A stretch of 64,000 bases of DNA from Flavobacterium zepuense (GCF_007097145.1 NZ_VJVZ01000001.1:248001-312000), one strand, 5' to 3'. Shown: positions 28,117 through 36,928, numbered from the stretch's first letter. The notes: generated from the letters alone by a model not told the origin. Program-made: numbers and translations.

Positions 28117-30315
28117 TTATTTTTGAGTGTTGGTTGTTACGCTTTTAATTTTAATATCGGTACCCATGCGTTGCAGGTAAGCAATAAGGGCAACAATTTC
28201 CCTGTCGTGCATGGGCACAAAAAGTTCTCCTCTTGCTAAAGCCTCTTTTTTGCTTTGCTCGTAACTTTTTACAAAATCCGGGTCGGCATACAGGCTTTTC
28301 TCTATTTTAAGAGCCTGCTCCTTAACCTGCTGTGGTGCATTGGCAATATCTTTTGAAGTGTACGGTACGCCTAATGTTGCCATTACCTCCATCTTTTTCT
28401 GAGTGTCAGTATAGTCGGCATTTTTATTGTCGAACATCCATTTGTAAGCCGGCATAATAGAGCCCGGCGATACACTCTGAGGATCCCACATATGGTTAAA
28501 GTGCCAGTTATCGCTATACTTGCCACCTACCCTCATTAAATCGGGCCCGGTACGTTTAGACCCCCATAAAAACGGGTGGTCGTACACATATTCTCCTGAT
28601 TTGGAGTACTCGCCATAACGCTCTACCTCACTACGAAAAGGGCGTATCATTTGGGTATGGCAGCCTACACACCCCTCGCGGATGTACAGGTCGCGGCCTT
28701 CCAACTCCAAAGGCGAATAAGGTTTTACGGTTGATATAGTTGGTATGTTAGATTTTACCATGATGGTAGGCACAATTTGTATGATACCACCTATTAATAC
28801 CGCAATGGTTGCCAATATAGTAAGTTGTATGGGCCTGCGTTCCAGCCACGGGTGAAATTTCTCGCCGGTAAGCCTTTTAGTACTTATTTTTTGAAGTGCC
28901 GGTGCCTGTGCTGCCTCATCTTGTATCGTTTGCCCCTGCCTGATGGTTTGTATAATGTTATATACCAGTACAATCACACCTATTAAATATAACGTTCCGC
29001 CAATAGCACGCATCCAGTACATTGGGATGATCTCTTTTACGGTTTCTAAAAAGTTGCCGTATTTAAGGGTACCGTCTGGGTTAAACTGTTTCCACATACT
29101 TGCCTGTGTAAAACCCGCAACATACAATGGTAGCGTATACATGATGATGCCCAGCGTACCTACCCAAAAATGAAAGTTAGCCAGCCTGGTAGAGTACAGC
29201 GTAGTCTTTGTCATTCGGGGGATTAACCAGTAAATAAGCCCAAAGGTTAAGAAACCGTTCCATGCCAGGGCACCTACGTGTACGTGCGCCACGATCCAGT
29301 CGGTAAAGTGGGCAATGGCATTTACATTTTTAAGCGATAGCATGGGCCCCTCAAACGTTGCCATACCATAACCGGTTATAGCTACAACAAAGAATTTAAG
29401 TACCGGTTCGGTTCGTACTTTATCCCACGCGCCGCGAAGGGTTAGCAAACCGTTTATCATACCACCCCATGATGGTGCAATTAGCATGATGGAAAACACC
29501 ACGCCAAGGTTTTGTGCCCAATCGGGCAAGGCAGTGTACAACAAGTGGTGCGGCCCCGCCCAAATGTATATGAATATCAAACTCCAAAAGTGAATTATTG
29601 ACAGCCTGTACGAGTATACCGGGCGGTTTGCTGCCTTGGGTACAAAGTAGTACATAAGCCCTAAAAAGGGTGTTGTTAAAAAGAAAGCAACCGCGTTGTG
29701 CCCATACCACCATTGCACCAAAGCATCCTGCACACCGGCGTATGCGGAGTAGCTTTTCATGGCACTTACAGGTAAGGCTAAGCTGTTAAATATGTGCAGT
29801 ATAGCTACTGTTATAAAAGTTGCCAGATAGAACCAGATGGCCACATACAGGTGGCGTTCACGGCGCTTTAAGATGGTGCCTATCATATTGATACCAAAGG
29901 TTACCCATATTACCGCAATAGCAATGTCTATAGGCCATTCCAGCTCGGCGTATTCTTTAGATGATGTATAGCCCAGCGGTAATGATATGGCCGCTGCTAC
30001 GATAATGAGCTGCCAGCCCCAAAAGTTGATGTTGCTAAGTATATCGCTGAACATACGTGCTTTAAGCAGTCTTTGCAGCGAATAATACACCCCTGCAAAG
30101 GTGGCATTGCCCACAAAGGCAAATATTACTGCATTGGTATGCAGCGGCCTAAGCCTACCGTAACTAAGCCAGGAAATGCCATCGGTAAGGCCGGGAAACA
30201 AGTACATAGAGGCTATTAATAAGCCCACTACCATCCCTACTACGCCAAAGATGATAGTGGCATAGAGAAACTTCTTAACTATCTTATTATCATAATAAAA
30301 CTGCTGCATTTCCAT
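28117..30315 (-). CDS. ccoN: Fused cbb3 oxidase subunits I and II (CcoN-CcoO)
   Basis: A 732-residue fusion. Residues 1-480 are CcoN, the catalytic haem-copper subunit. Its histidine ligands are seen in LRPLHTNAVIFAF, WYGHNAVAFFLT, AGPHHLLYTA and HFTDWIVAHVHVGALAWNGF. After a linker with a membrane helix (about 495-515), the CcoO part carries one haem c site in REGCVGCHTQMIRPF (around residue 545). The reaction is four-electron reduction of oxygen to water with proton pumping, with high oxygen affinity. The fusion is common in Bacteroidota and keeps the two subunits in equal amounts. It follows ccoS by two bases. Confidence 0.97.
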   Translation of the reverse strand: MEMQQFYYDNKIVKKFLYATIIFGVVGMVVGLLIASMYLFPGLTDGISWLSYGRLRPLHTNAVIFAFVGNATFAGVYYSLQRLLKARMFSDILSNINFWGWQLIIVAAAISLPLGYTSSKEYAELEWPIDIAIAVIWVTFGINMIGTILKRRERHLYVAIWFYLATFITVAILHIFNSLALPVSAMKSYSAYAGVQDALVQWWYGHNAVAFFLTTPFLGLMYYFVPKAANRPVYSYRLSIIHFWSLIFIYIWAGPHHLLYTALPDWAQNLGVVFSIMLIAPSWGGMINGLLTLRGAWDKVRTEPVLKFFVVAITGYGMATFEGPMLSLKNVNAIAHFTDWIVAHVHVGALAWNGFLTFGLIYWLIPRMTKTTLYSTRLANFHFWVGTLGIIMYTLPLYVAGFTQASMWKQFNPDGTLKYGNFLETVKEIIPMYWMRAIGGTLYLIGVIVLVYNIIQTIRQGQTIQDEAAQAPALQKISTKRLTGEKFHPWLERRPIQLTILATIAVLIGGIIQIVPTIMVKSNIPTISTVKPYSPLELEGRDLYIREGCVGCHTQMIRPFRSEVERYGEYSKSGEYVYDHPFLWGSKRTGPDLMRVGGKYSDNWHFNHMWDPQSVSPGSIMPAYKWMFDNKNADYTDTQKKMEVMATLGVPYTSKDIANAPQQVKEQALKIEKSLYADPDFVKSYEQSKKEALARGELFVPMHDREIVALIAYLQRMGTDIKIKSVTTNTQK

Positions 30316-30317
30316 AA

Positions 30318-30491
30318 TCAGTCCTTGTTTGTTTTGTTGTCGTTTTGTTTGGTTTCGTCATCAAAAAGCATCCGTACCGATGGTGTGTAGTAGTCGTCAA
30401 ACTGACCCTGCCTTACGGCTTTTATAAAGGCATACAAAAACAGCAATGCTACTATAATGCTTATGGTTATTAGTAAATAGATCACGCTCAT
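30318..30491 (-). CDS. ccoS: cbb3 oxidase maturation protein CcoS
   Basis: A 57-residue protein. It starts MSVIYLLITISIIVALLFLY, one membrane helix, and continues AFIKAVRQGQFDD, the conserved CcoS region, before a hydrophilic tail ending in KTNKD. CcoS is needed for insertion of haem b and copper into the catalytic subunit. It is the first gene of the cco structural operon and lies 21 bases downstream of a good -7 element with an Fnr-type box above it. Confidence 0.93.
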   Translation of the reverse strand: MSVIYLLITISIIVALLFLYAFIKAVRQGQFDDYYTPSVRMLFDDETKQNDNKTNKD

Positions 30492-30511
30492 ACTTCTTAA
30501 ATTTATGTTAA

Positions 30512-30555
30512 CAAAGTTAGTTTTGGAGATTGGGATAAAACATGATATTTGTCAT
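30512..30555 (-). promoter_or_regulatory. Fnr-type box and -7 element of ccoS operon
   Basis: ATGATATTTGTCAT (30542-30555) lies upstream of TAACTTTG on the minus strand (30519 down to 30512), a perfect -7 element. The box centre is 36.5 bp from the end of the -7 element, the same geometry as at hemN, ccoI and the 604-residue gene. It predicts Fnr activation of ccoS-NO-Q-P-G-H. Confidence 0.8.
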
Positions 30556-30613
30556 GGTTAGGGCGATTTTTAGGGAATTTCTGCAAGGTTGACAGACGCA
30601 AAGCATTGCGTCT

Positions 30614-32983
30614 CTACCGGAGCCTCGCAAAATAATTACTCATAAGCGTTACAAAGCTCACAATGGTTATGGTGCTAAGCGGCATAATAATAGCGGCGGT
30701 TAAGGGCTCTAAGTTACCTGTAACTGCGAACGATAATCCCACTATATTATAGAGCAGCGAGAGCGTAAAACTCATTTTAATGGTTTTGATGGTGTTTTTA
30801 GAAAACTTAAGGAACCACCCCAGTTTTTTAAACTGCGAGGCATCTAAAATCCCATCGCAGGCGGGAGAGAACACGTTTACATTTTCGGATATAGAAATAC
30901 CTACATTGCTCTGTGCCAGTGCACCGGCATCGTTAAGGCCGTCGCCCACCATCATTACATTTTTACCCTGCTGTTGCAAATGTTCTATATACGCCAGTTT
31001 TTGCTCCGGTTTTTGGTTAAAGATCAGCTCGGTACCCTTTGGTAACAGGCTTTGCAACACTTCGCGCTCGCCCTCGTTATCACCCGATAGTATTTTAAGT
31101 TCGTAGCCCTTACCCAATTGGGCAAAAAGTTCGCTCAGGCCATCGCGATACTGGTTATCAAACACATATTTGCCCTGATAGTTTCGGTTTATTGAGATAT
31201 GCACGTTGGTTTGCTGTACAGTATCTGGATCTTCGCCTACAAATGCCGCCGACCCAATTTTTATGTAAAAGCCATCGATGGTGCCTTGTATACCCTTTCC
31301 TGTAATTTCTTTAAAATCATCTACCGGAAGTAATTGAGCAGCAGGTAAAAACTCATACAAACGCCTGCTTAATGGGTGGTTAGAGCCTCGAAGTAATGAT
31401 TTTATGAAAGCGCGTTCTTTATTATCTATATACTCTCCATCATAAATAATCTCTGATTTTTTGTTAGTTGTAATGGTGCCTGTCTTATCAAAAACTATAG
31501 TATCTACCTTTGCCATTTGCTCTATAACTGTAGCGTTTTTAAGGTACAACTTGCGTTTACCCATTATGCGCAGCACATTACCCAAAGTAAAAGGAGCACT
31601 TAGTGCCAAAGCACATGGGCAGGCCACAATAAGCACCGCTGTAAATACATTAAAGGCCGTAGTGGCATCTATAAATATCCAGATATTAAAAGACACTACT
31701 GCTATTAGCAGTAACACCGGTGTAAAATAACGGCTAATGGTATCCGTCAGCGTTTTGTAAGTACGGTTGTCTTTTTTGGCAAACACCTCATTACTCCACA
31801 GCTGGGTAAGGTAACTTTGCGATACCGAACTTAACACCTGCATTTCTATAACGGGCCCCATTTGCCTGCCGCCTGCATAAATTTTGTCGCCGCTTTTTTT
31901 GATAATGGGTTCGGCCTCACCGGTCACAAAACTGTAGTCTATACTGGTGGCAGCGCTCATTAATATACCGTCTACAGGGATAAGTTCGCTGTTGCGTATA
32001 AGCAGCCTGTCACCCGCCACAACATCGTAGACCGGAATGGCAACCTCTTCATTACCAAATATTTTAGTTACTGCAATAGGAAAGTAGGATTTAAAATCGC
32101 GTTCAAAAGATAAAAAATTATAAGTTTTTTGTTGAAACAATCTGCCAAGTAACATAAAAAAAACTAAACCGGTAAGGCTGTCGAAAAAGCCCGACCCATA
32201 GTCAAAAACAATGTCTATAGTACTGCGGATGAACATTACTACGATTCCCAGCGCTATGGGGATATCTATATTCAACATGCCTGCCCTGATACTTTTAAAC
32301 GCCGATACATAATACCCACTTGCTGAGTATAAGAACGACGGCATTGCCAATGCAAATACCAGCCAGCGGAAAAAGCCTCGGTACTTGTTAAGCCACACAT
32401 CATCTACTTCAAAATATTCGGGGAATGAAAGCAGCATGATGTTGCCAAAGCAAAAAAAGGCAACCCCAAGTTTATAAATTAAGGAACGGTCTACCTGTTT
32501 CTTTTTAGTGTCATAATTATCCAGGCTTATATAAGGTTCGTAACCAATAGAATTTAGAAGCAATACGATCTGCTTAAGCGAAACCGTATCAGGATTAAAG
32601 ATAATACGGACTTTCTTTTCATGAAAGTTTACCTGAGAACTGCTTATTCCAGAGCAAAGGCGGTGCAGGTTTTCTAATATCCAGATGCAGGAACTGCAAT
32701 GGATGTGCGGAATGTAAAGGGATGTAATGTGGGTATTGTCTTCTTTAAAATCCAACAGGCGGTTTACAATAGCCTCGTTGTCTAAAAAATCATACTTGCC
32801 CTTACTGTCTTGCGGAGTGGCGCCTGGCGCTTTCTCAAAGTTGTAATAATCGGTAAGGCCGTTTAGGCTAAAGATCTCGTACACGGTTTTACAGCCGTTG
32901 CAGCAAAAAGACCTTTGGTCAAAAACTATTTCTTCCTTTTTTTCGATTACCAACCCGCAGTGAAAACAATTGTGCGTGTTCAT
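30614..32983 (-). CDS. ccoI: Copper-transporting P-type ATPase (CcoI)
   Basis: A 789-residue P1B-type ATPase. The N-terminus has a short Cys motif (NCFHCGLVI) and CCNGCKTVYEIF. A heavy-metal-associated domain with HCSSCIWILENL follows. Eight membrane helices include CPCALALSAPFTL, the copper-binding intramembrane motif. The phosphorylation site is DKTGTITT and the hinge is GDGLNDAGAL. The long Cys-rich N-terminus marks the CcoI/FixI group that exports copper for cbb3 oxidase assembly. It has its own Fnr-type promoter and lies upstream of ccoS. Confidence 0.95.
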   Translation of the reverse strand: MNTHNCFHCGLVIEKKEEIVFDQRSFCCNGCKTVYEIFSLNGLTDYYNFEKAPGATPQDSKGKYDFLDNEAIVNRLLDFKEDNTHITSLYIPHIHCSSCIWILENLHRLCSGISSSQVNFHEKKVRIIFNPDTVSLKQIVLLLNSIGYEPYISLDNYDTKKKQVDRSLIYKLGVAFFCFGNIMLLSFPEYFEVDDVWLNKYRGFFRWLVFALAMPSFLYSASGYYVSAFKSIRAGMLNIDIPIALGIVVMFIRSTIDIVFDYGSGFFDSLTGLVFFMLLGRLFQQKTYNFLSFERDFKSYFPIAVTKIFGNEEVAIPVYDVVAGDRLLIRNSELIPVDGILMSAATSIDYSFVTGEAEPIIKKSGDKIYAGGRQMGPVIEMQVLSSVSQSYLTQLWSNEVFAKKDNRTYKTLTDTISRYFTPVLLLIAVVSFNIWIFIDATTAFNVFTAVLIVACPCALALSAPFTLGNVLRIMGKRKLYLKNATVIEQMAKVDTIVFDKTGTITTNKKSEIIYDGEYIDNKERAFIKSLLRGSNHPLSRRLYEFLPAAQLLPVDDFKEITGKGIQGTIDGFYIKIGSAAFVGEDPDTVQQTNVHISINRNYQGKYVFDNQYRDGLSELFAQLGKGYELKILSGDNEGEREVLQSLLPKGTELIFNQKPEQKLAYIEHLQQQGKNVMMVGDGLNDAGALAQSNVGISISENVNVFSPACDGILDASQFKKLGWFLKFSKNTIKTIKMSFTLSLLYNIVGLSFAVTGNLEPLTAAIIMPLSTITIVSFVTLMSNYFARLR

Positions 32984-33005
32984 ACTATGCTCATTTTACC
33001 TGATG

Positions 33006-33049
33006 CAAAGTTGTTGCAACAACGCGCAATAAAATATGATATTTGTCAT
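33006..33049 (-). promoter_or_regulatory. Fnr-type box between ccoI and the Fnr-type gene
   Basis: ATGATATTTGTCAT (33036-33049) lies between the divergent ccoI and regulator genes. For ccoI, CAACTTTG on the minus strand (33013 down to 33006) is one base from the -7 consensus and is 36.5 bp from the box centre. For the regulator gene, TAAATTTG (33060-33067) is a -7 candidate that places the box only 24.5 bp away, near -31, where binding would more likely repress. Confidence 0.75.
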
Positions 33050-33089
33050 ACAACTTCAGTAAATTTGCACAACCAATACGGTAATTATC

Positions 33090-33770
33090 ATGAGCAAGTG
33101 CGATCAATGTATAGTAAGGGAATTTAGCTCTCTAAAAGCGCTGAATAAAGACGAGCTGCTTAAAATTGCCGATTGCAAATCATCGTACACCATTAAAAAA
33201 GGCGAGCCCATTTTTACCGAAGGTGAAAATGTAAACGGCATTTTTTGTATTAAAGACGGGGTTTGCAAGCTTACCAAACTTAGTGCCAATGGCAACGACC
33301 AGATAGTAAAGCTTATTACCAAAGGCGAACTGCTGGGGCAACGCTCTATGATTAGCGATGAACCCGTGAATCTTAGCGCAGTGGCATTAGAGGATATGGA
33401 GGTATGCTTTATACCTAAAACAGAGATAATGGGGTTGTTTAACCAAAATAACAACTTCTCTATGAATGTAATGAAGGCCATTTGCGTCGACCTAAAAGAG
33501 GCCGATGACCACTTGGTCACTATGGCGCAAAAATCTGTAAGGCAGCGCCTTGCCGAAACGCTGGTGTATTTGCAGGATACTTTTGGGGTTAACCCCGATA
33601 ACAGCCTTAAAGTGAAACTATCCCGCGAGGAGCTTGCCGGCATGGTGGGCACGGCAACCGAAAGCTGTATAAGGCTATTATCTGAGTTTAACAAGCTTGG
33701 CGTAATTGTTATAGCTGGTAAGAACATAACAATTACCGATAAGGCCAAACTACTTAGGGCTGTAAATTAA
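33090..33770 (+). CDS. Crp/Fnr-family oxygen-responsive regulator
   Basis: A 226-residue regulator with a cyclic-nucleotide-type effector domain (about 20-145) and a winged helix-turn-helix (about 155-220). The N-terminus has Cys4 and Cys7 (SKCDQC), with more cysteines at 29, 53 and 59, which could hold an oxygen-sensitive iron-sulfur cluster. The recognition helix reads TATESCIRLLSEF. Against E. coli Fnr it keeps the Glu and Arg that contact the core of the site but has Ile where Fnr has Ser212. It is divergent from ccoI, with a Fnr-type box between them, and its stop overlaps the converging 604-residue gene by four bases. Confidence 0.93.
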   Translation: MSKCDQCIVREFSSLKALNKDELLKIADCKSSYTIKKGEPIFTEGENVNGIFCIKDGVCKLTKLSANGNDQIVKLITKGELLGQRSMISDEPVNLSAVALEDMEVCFIPKTEIMGLFNQNNNFSMNVMKAICVDLKEADDHLVTMAQKSVRQRLAETLVYLQDTFGVNPDNSLKVKLSREELAGMVGTATESCIRLLSEFNKLGVIVIAGKNITITDKAKLLRAVN

Positions 33771-35581
33771 ACCACTATTTCGAGGTTTGGAATTTCATTA
33801 GCCTGCAATTCCTGTTTGTAGTACTGTAATTTTTCAAGGAAATCTTTTATTTCCGATGTAAAATATTTGCCATCAGCAAATAACGCTTCGTAATATGCTA
33901 TACCTGAAAGCAGGTTGTTTTTAAAGGTTGTCCATTTTTTTATCTGGGCGGCTGTAAGTTCTTTACCTGACATAAGTTCTTCCTTAAAATAGTCTACATA
34001 TAGCTGCAGTTCTTTAATGAGGAAATTAGGGCGGTATTCGTCCGATAGCACCGAGTTGTACCCGTAAATATGCCCAACCATGTTAGCTAATGAAACTTCT
34101 TTATCAAAATAAGCCAAATTAGGTCCAGGGCAAATTACAACACCCTGCGCCTCGCCTTTTATAGGGATATGATTTTCCAGATAAGCCGGATTTGCCAAGC
34201 CCACACAAAGGCACGATTTTACAGTTATTGCGGCTTCTCTATCTTCATAATCTGATTCGGAAAGTATGTCTTTCAGGCTTCCCAGTTCATGTAATCTAAG
34301 CTGCTGGTACTTGCGCGATGCCGTACAAATACCTTGCTTATCGTATTCCCTGCTTAGTGCCAAAAGCTTTTTAGGGCATGAACTGCCTGCTTTTCCATCT
34401 ATAATACGCCTGCTTTTTAGCGCTTCATTCGTTGTGCCTTTAACTGTATTAAAGGGTACACCTAAGGGTGAAATATCGCTCCTGTAAAAATCTTCTACGC
34501 CTGCCGCCATAAGTAAATTACGCGTAGCAGCATCGATAGCGGTAGCTTCTGGCACTAATAAAAATGGTGATCCCCAGCCTACAGAATCAACCTTATATTC
34601 TTCCAGTAAAAAATCATGTTCTTCAGCTGTGCCCACCCCACCCTGAACCGTTATTTTTAAGTCTAAAGGTTGCTTCGGCACAGGCATTTCTTTCTGTGAA
34701 AGCACTCTAACCATAAGGCCATGTGCGGTATCTATAAGTTCGTGTTTACGTTGTTTAAACTCCGCCATGATCGGACCAAGCAATAATCCATCAGTTGCAA
34801 AGGCATGGCCGCCGCAATTGAGTCCGGATTCTACCCGGTACTCACTTACCCAAATGCCTTTTTTAGCTAAAAAACTGCCTTGTATTAATGCCGACCTGAA
34901 GTCGCTCACTTTTAAAATGACTTTCTTTTTGAGGTTGCCATTTGTATCAGGAAAGAAGTCGGGAAACTCGGCAATATAGCCATACAGCGACGGATTCATA
35001 CCAGCCGATAGCACTACCGATGAACCCAATATACTGTTTGCAAAACCACGCAAGGCAGCATGGGCATCATTAAATTGCGTGGGTAATACCTCATTTTTAA
35101 TGTAGTTGGCTTTATCAACCTTGGTCATAATATTTACATCTATGGCGCCGGGTTGCAGGTGCTTTGCTACGAAACTCCTTATCTCGTTAGACTTATCAAA
35201 ATCGCTTGAAGCATAAAATTGCAACCCGCGTTTAATGTCGCTCATCTGAGGAAGTATGCCTATAAAATTGTTAAGTGCCTGCTTACTTGTGGCAAGTTCG
35301 GCACAAAAAGCGGCGTACTTTTTCTTAACTATCTTATCTACAAGGTTAAGGTAGCCGGTAATGCGATCGGCACGGTAGTCGTGCATTTTTTGGGTAATTT
35401 CCTTATAAGGCAGCTCAAATTTTTGGCAGTAAAAGGCATGCATTTTTTCGATAAGCTCATCATCTACGATAGAAATTACAGAGTCTATGCCGTATTGCGC
35501 CACGCGTATGGGGCTGTCTATGGTATAGGCAAGCCCCATAACAGGAATATGAAAGCTGTGCGGCTGTTTATTATGTGTCAT
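33767..35581 (-). CDS. Conserved protein with TIM-barrel-like motifs, unknown function
   Basis: A 604-residue soluble protein that I cannot name. It starts HIPVMGLAYTIDSPIRVAQYGI and holds GLNCGGHAFATDG (about 252-265) and VQGGVGTAEEHDFLLEEY (about 312-329). These resemble FMN-binding TIM-barrel oxidoreductases of the nitronate monooxygenase/glutamate synthase kind. Cysteines at 256, 402, 419, 457, 459 and 484 lie in conserved-looking contexts (SSCPKKLL, GICTASRKY, KSCLCVGLA, VVICPGPN) and could hold an iron-sulfur cluster. The C-terminus is helical. Upstream is a Fnr-type box with the spacing seen at hemN and cco genes, so it is predicted to be made at low oxygen. Confidence 0.85.
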   Translation of the reverse strand: MTHNKQPHSFHIPVMGLAYTIDSPIRVAQYGIDSVISIVDDELIEKMHAFYCQKFELPYKEITQKMHDYRADRITGYLNLVDKIVKKKYAAFCAELATSKQALNNFIGILPQMSDIKRGLQFYASSDFDKSNEIRSFVAKHLQPGAIDVNIMTKVDKANYIKNEVLPTQFNDAHAALRGFANSILGSSVVLSAGMNPSLYGYIAEFPDFFPDTNGNLKKKVILKVSDFRSALIQGSFLAKKGIWVSEYRVESGLNCGGHAFATDGLLLGPIMAEFKQRKHELIDTAHGLMVRVLSQKEMPVPKQPLDLKITVQGGVGTAEEHDFLLEEYKVDSVGWGSPFLLVPEATAIDAATRNLLMAAGVEDFYRSDISPLGVPFNTVKGTTNEALKSRRIIDGKAGSSCPKKLLALSREYDKQGICTASRKYQQLRLHELGSLKDILSESDYEDREAAITVKSCLCVGLANPAYLENHIPIKGEAQGVVICPGPNLAYFDKEVSLANMVGHIYGYNSVLSDEYRPNFLIKELQLYVDYFKEELMSGKELTAAQIKKWTTFKNNLLSGIAYYEALFADGKYFTSEIKDFLEKLQYYKQELQANEIPNLEIVV

Positions 35582-35599
35582 TTACGAATAATTTATCCG

Positions 35600-35643
35600 C
35601 AAATATTAAATATCCCCGCCAGTAAAAACCTGATAAATATCAT
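35600..35643 (-). promoter_or_regulatory. Fnr-type box and -7 element of the 604-residue gene
   Basis: On the minus strand the box reads ATGATATTTATCAG (35643 down to 35630), the hemN box with one change. AATATTTG (35607 down to 35600) is one base from the -7 consensus. Box centre and -7 end are 36.5 bp apart, as at hemN, ccoS and ccoI. The coding start is 19 bases further on. Confidence 0.75.
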
Positions 35644-35686
35644 GTTGATAAAATATGCAACACCAAATATGAATAAGAGGTATAAA

Positions 35687-36673
35687 TTAAAGTATCGCGT
35701 TAATAATCTGCAACTCTTCATCGGTAAATGTTGTATTCTTCAATGCTTCAATCGAATCAATAATTTGCTCCGGCTTGCTCGATCCTATCAGTACCGATGT
35801 TACCCTGCTATCGCGCAGCAGCCAGGCCAGCGCCATGTGAGCCAGCTTTTGCCCACGTTGTTTAGCCATGTCGTTTAGTTTGCTTATCTGCTGTATCCTT
35901 TGGGGTGTAATATGGTTTTCATTTAAAAAAACGCCGCTGGTAGCCACACGCGAATCTTCCGGAATACCATTTAAATACTTATCGGTAAGCAGCCCCTGTG
36001 CCAATGGCGAAAACGGTATGCAGCCCACGCCTTCGTCTTTTAAAACATCTAGCAGGCCATTTTCCGGGTTGCGTACAAACATAGAATATTTGGGCTGGTG
36101 TATAAGGCAGGGCGTGCCCAGCTCTTTAAGTATGGCTATGGCCTTTGCAGCCTGCTCTGCATTATAGTTAGATATACCGGCATATAATGCCTTACCCTGG
36201 CGCACAATAAGATCCAGTGCCATCATGGTTTCTTCAAGCGGGGTATCGGGATCTGGCCTGTGGTGGTAAAAAATATCCACGTAGTCAAGCTTCATCCTTT
36301 TAAGGCTCTGGTCCAGGCTGGAAACCAGGTACTTTTTAGAACCCCAGTCGCCATAAGGGCCATCCCACATGGTATAACCCGCTTTAGAGGAAATGATCAT
36401 CTCATCCCTGTACCCATCAAAATCCTGTTTAAGTATACGCCCAAAGTTTTCCTCGGCACTGCCCGGTGGCGGACCGTAATTATTGGCAAGGTCAAAATGG
36501 GTAATGCCATTATCAAAGGCAGTCCTTATAAGGTTACGGCTGTTTTCAAAATTATTTACGTTGCCAAAGTTATGCCACAGGCCAAGCGAAAGTGCCGGGA
36601 GCTTAAGCCCGGAATTTCCACAGCGGCGGTATTGCATATCATTGTATCTGGCTGGAGAAGGCTGGTATGTCAT
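35687..36673 (-). CDS. gpr: Aldo/keto reductase (YghZ/Gpr type)
   Basis: A 328-residue NADPH-dependent aldo/keto reductase. It matches the E. coli YghZ family closely from the N-terminus (MQYRRCGNSGLKLPALSLGLWHNFG), through FDLANNYGPPPGSAEENFGR, to SLDQSLKRMKLDYVDIFYHH. YghZ reduces L-glyceraldehyde 3-phosphate and methylglyoxal-like aldehydes. The catalytic tetrad Asp and Tyr are in FDLANNYG, with the Lys in ISSKAGY and the His in FYHHRPD. The C-terminus is shorter than in E. coli by about 15 residues. It is transcribed away from the aromatic catabolic cluster. Confidence 0.93.
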   Translation of the reverse strand: MTYQPSPARYNDMQYRRCGNSGLKLPALSLGLWHNFGNVNNFENSRNLIRTAFDNGITHFDLANNYGPPPGSAEENFGRILKQDFDGYRDEMIISSKAGYTMWDGPYGDWGSKKYLVSSLDQSLKRMKLDYVDIFYHHRPDPDTPLEETMMALDLIVRQGKALYAGISNYNAEQAAKAIAILKELGTPCLIHQPKYSMFVRNPENGLLDVLKDEGVGCIPFSPLAQGLLTDKYLNGIPEDSRVATSGVFLNENHITPQRIQQISKLNDMAKQRGQKLAHMALAWLLRDSRVTSVLIGSSKPEQIIDSIEALKNTTFTDEELQIINAIL

Positions 36674-36928
36674 ACAAGAATGTTCTTAATTAGATGCAGT
36701 TGTAATTTTCCTACACGAAAGTATAGCATCGCAGCAGGCTCTCCAAATTTTACAGGTTATATTTTGTTGATAAAAATTCAACAGATAACATATCAATTTT
36801 TTACACATTAAATAATAATACTCTGCAAAAACTACACTATTATTATTTATTATATTAGTTAATGTTTAATAAAATTAGTTAATCATTGATAATTATAACC
36901 GTAAAATAATCATGCTTTAATTTTTTTA
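36674..36928. other. AT-rich divergent intergenic region
   Basis: About 255 bases between the aldo/keto reductase and the control region of the catabolic cluster. The only structure I see is a small inverted repeat, TGTTGA (36765-36770) and TCAACA (36778-36783), 90-110 bases upstream of the reductase start. The rest is low-complexity AT. Confidence 0.5.

Noticed and set aside
33104..33748. Long open frame (214 codons) on the minus strand inside the Fnr-type regulator gene
   Set aside because: It is fully antisense to a well-supported gene, is rich in Ser/Leu and shows no family motif, so it is a shadow frame.
36886..36898. TTGATAATTATAA resembling an Fnr half site upstream of the catabolic cluster
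   Set aside because: The second half does not match ATCA and the spacing to the -7 candidate differs from the four consistent boxes.
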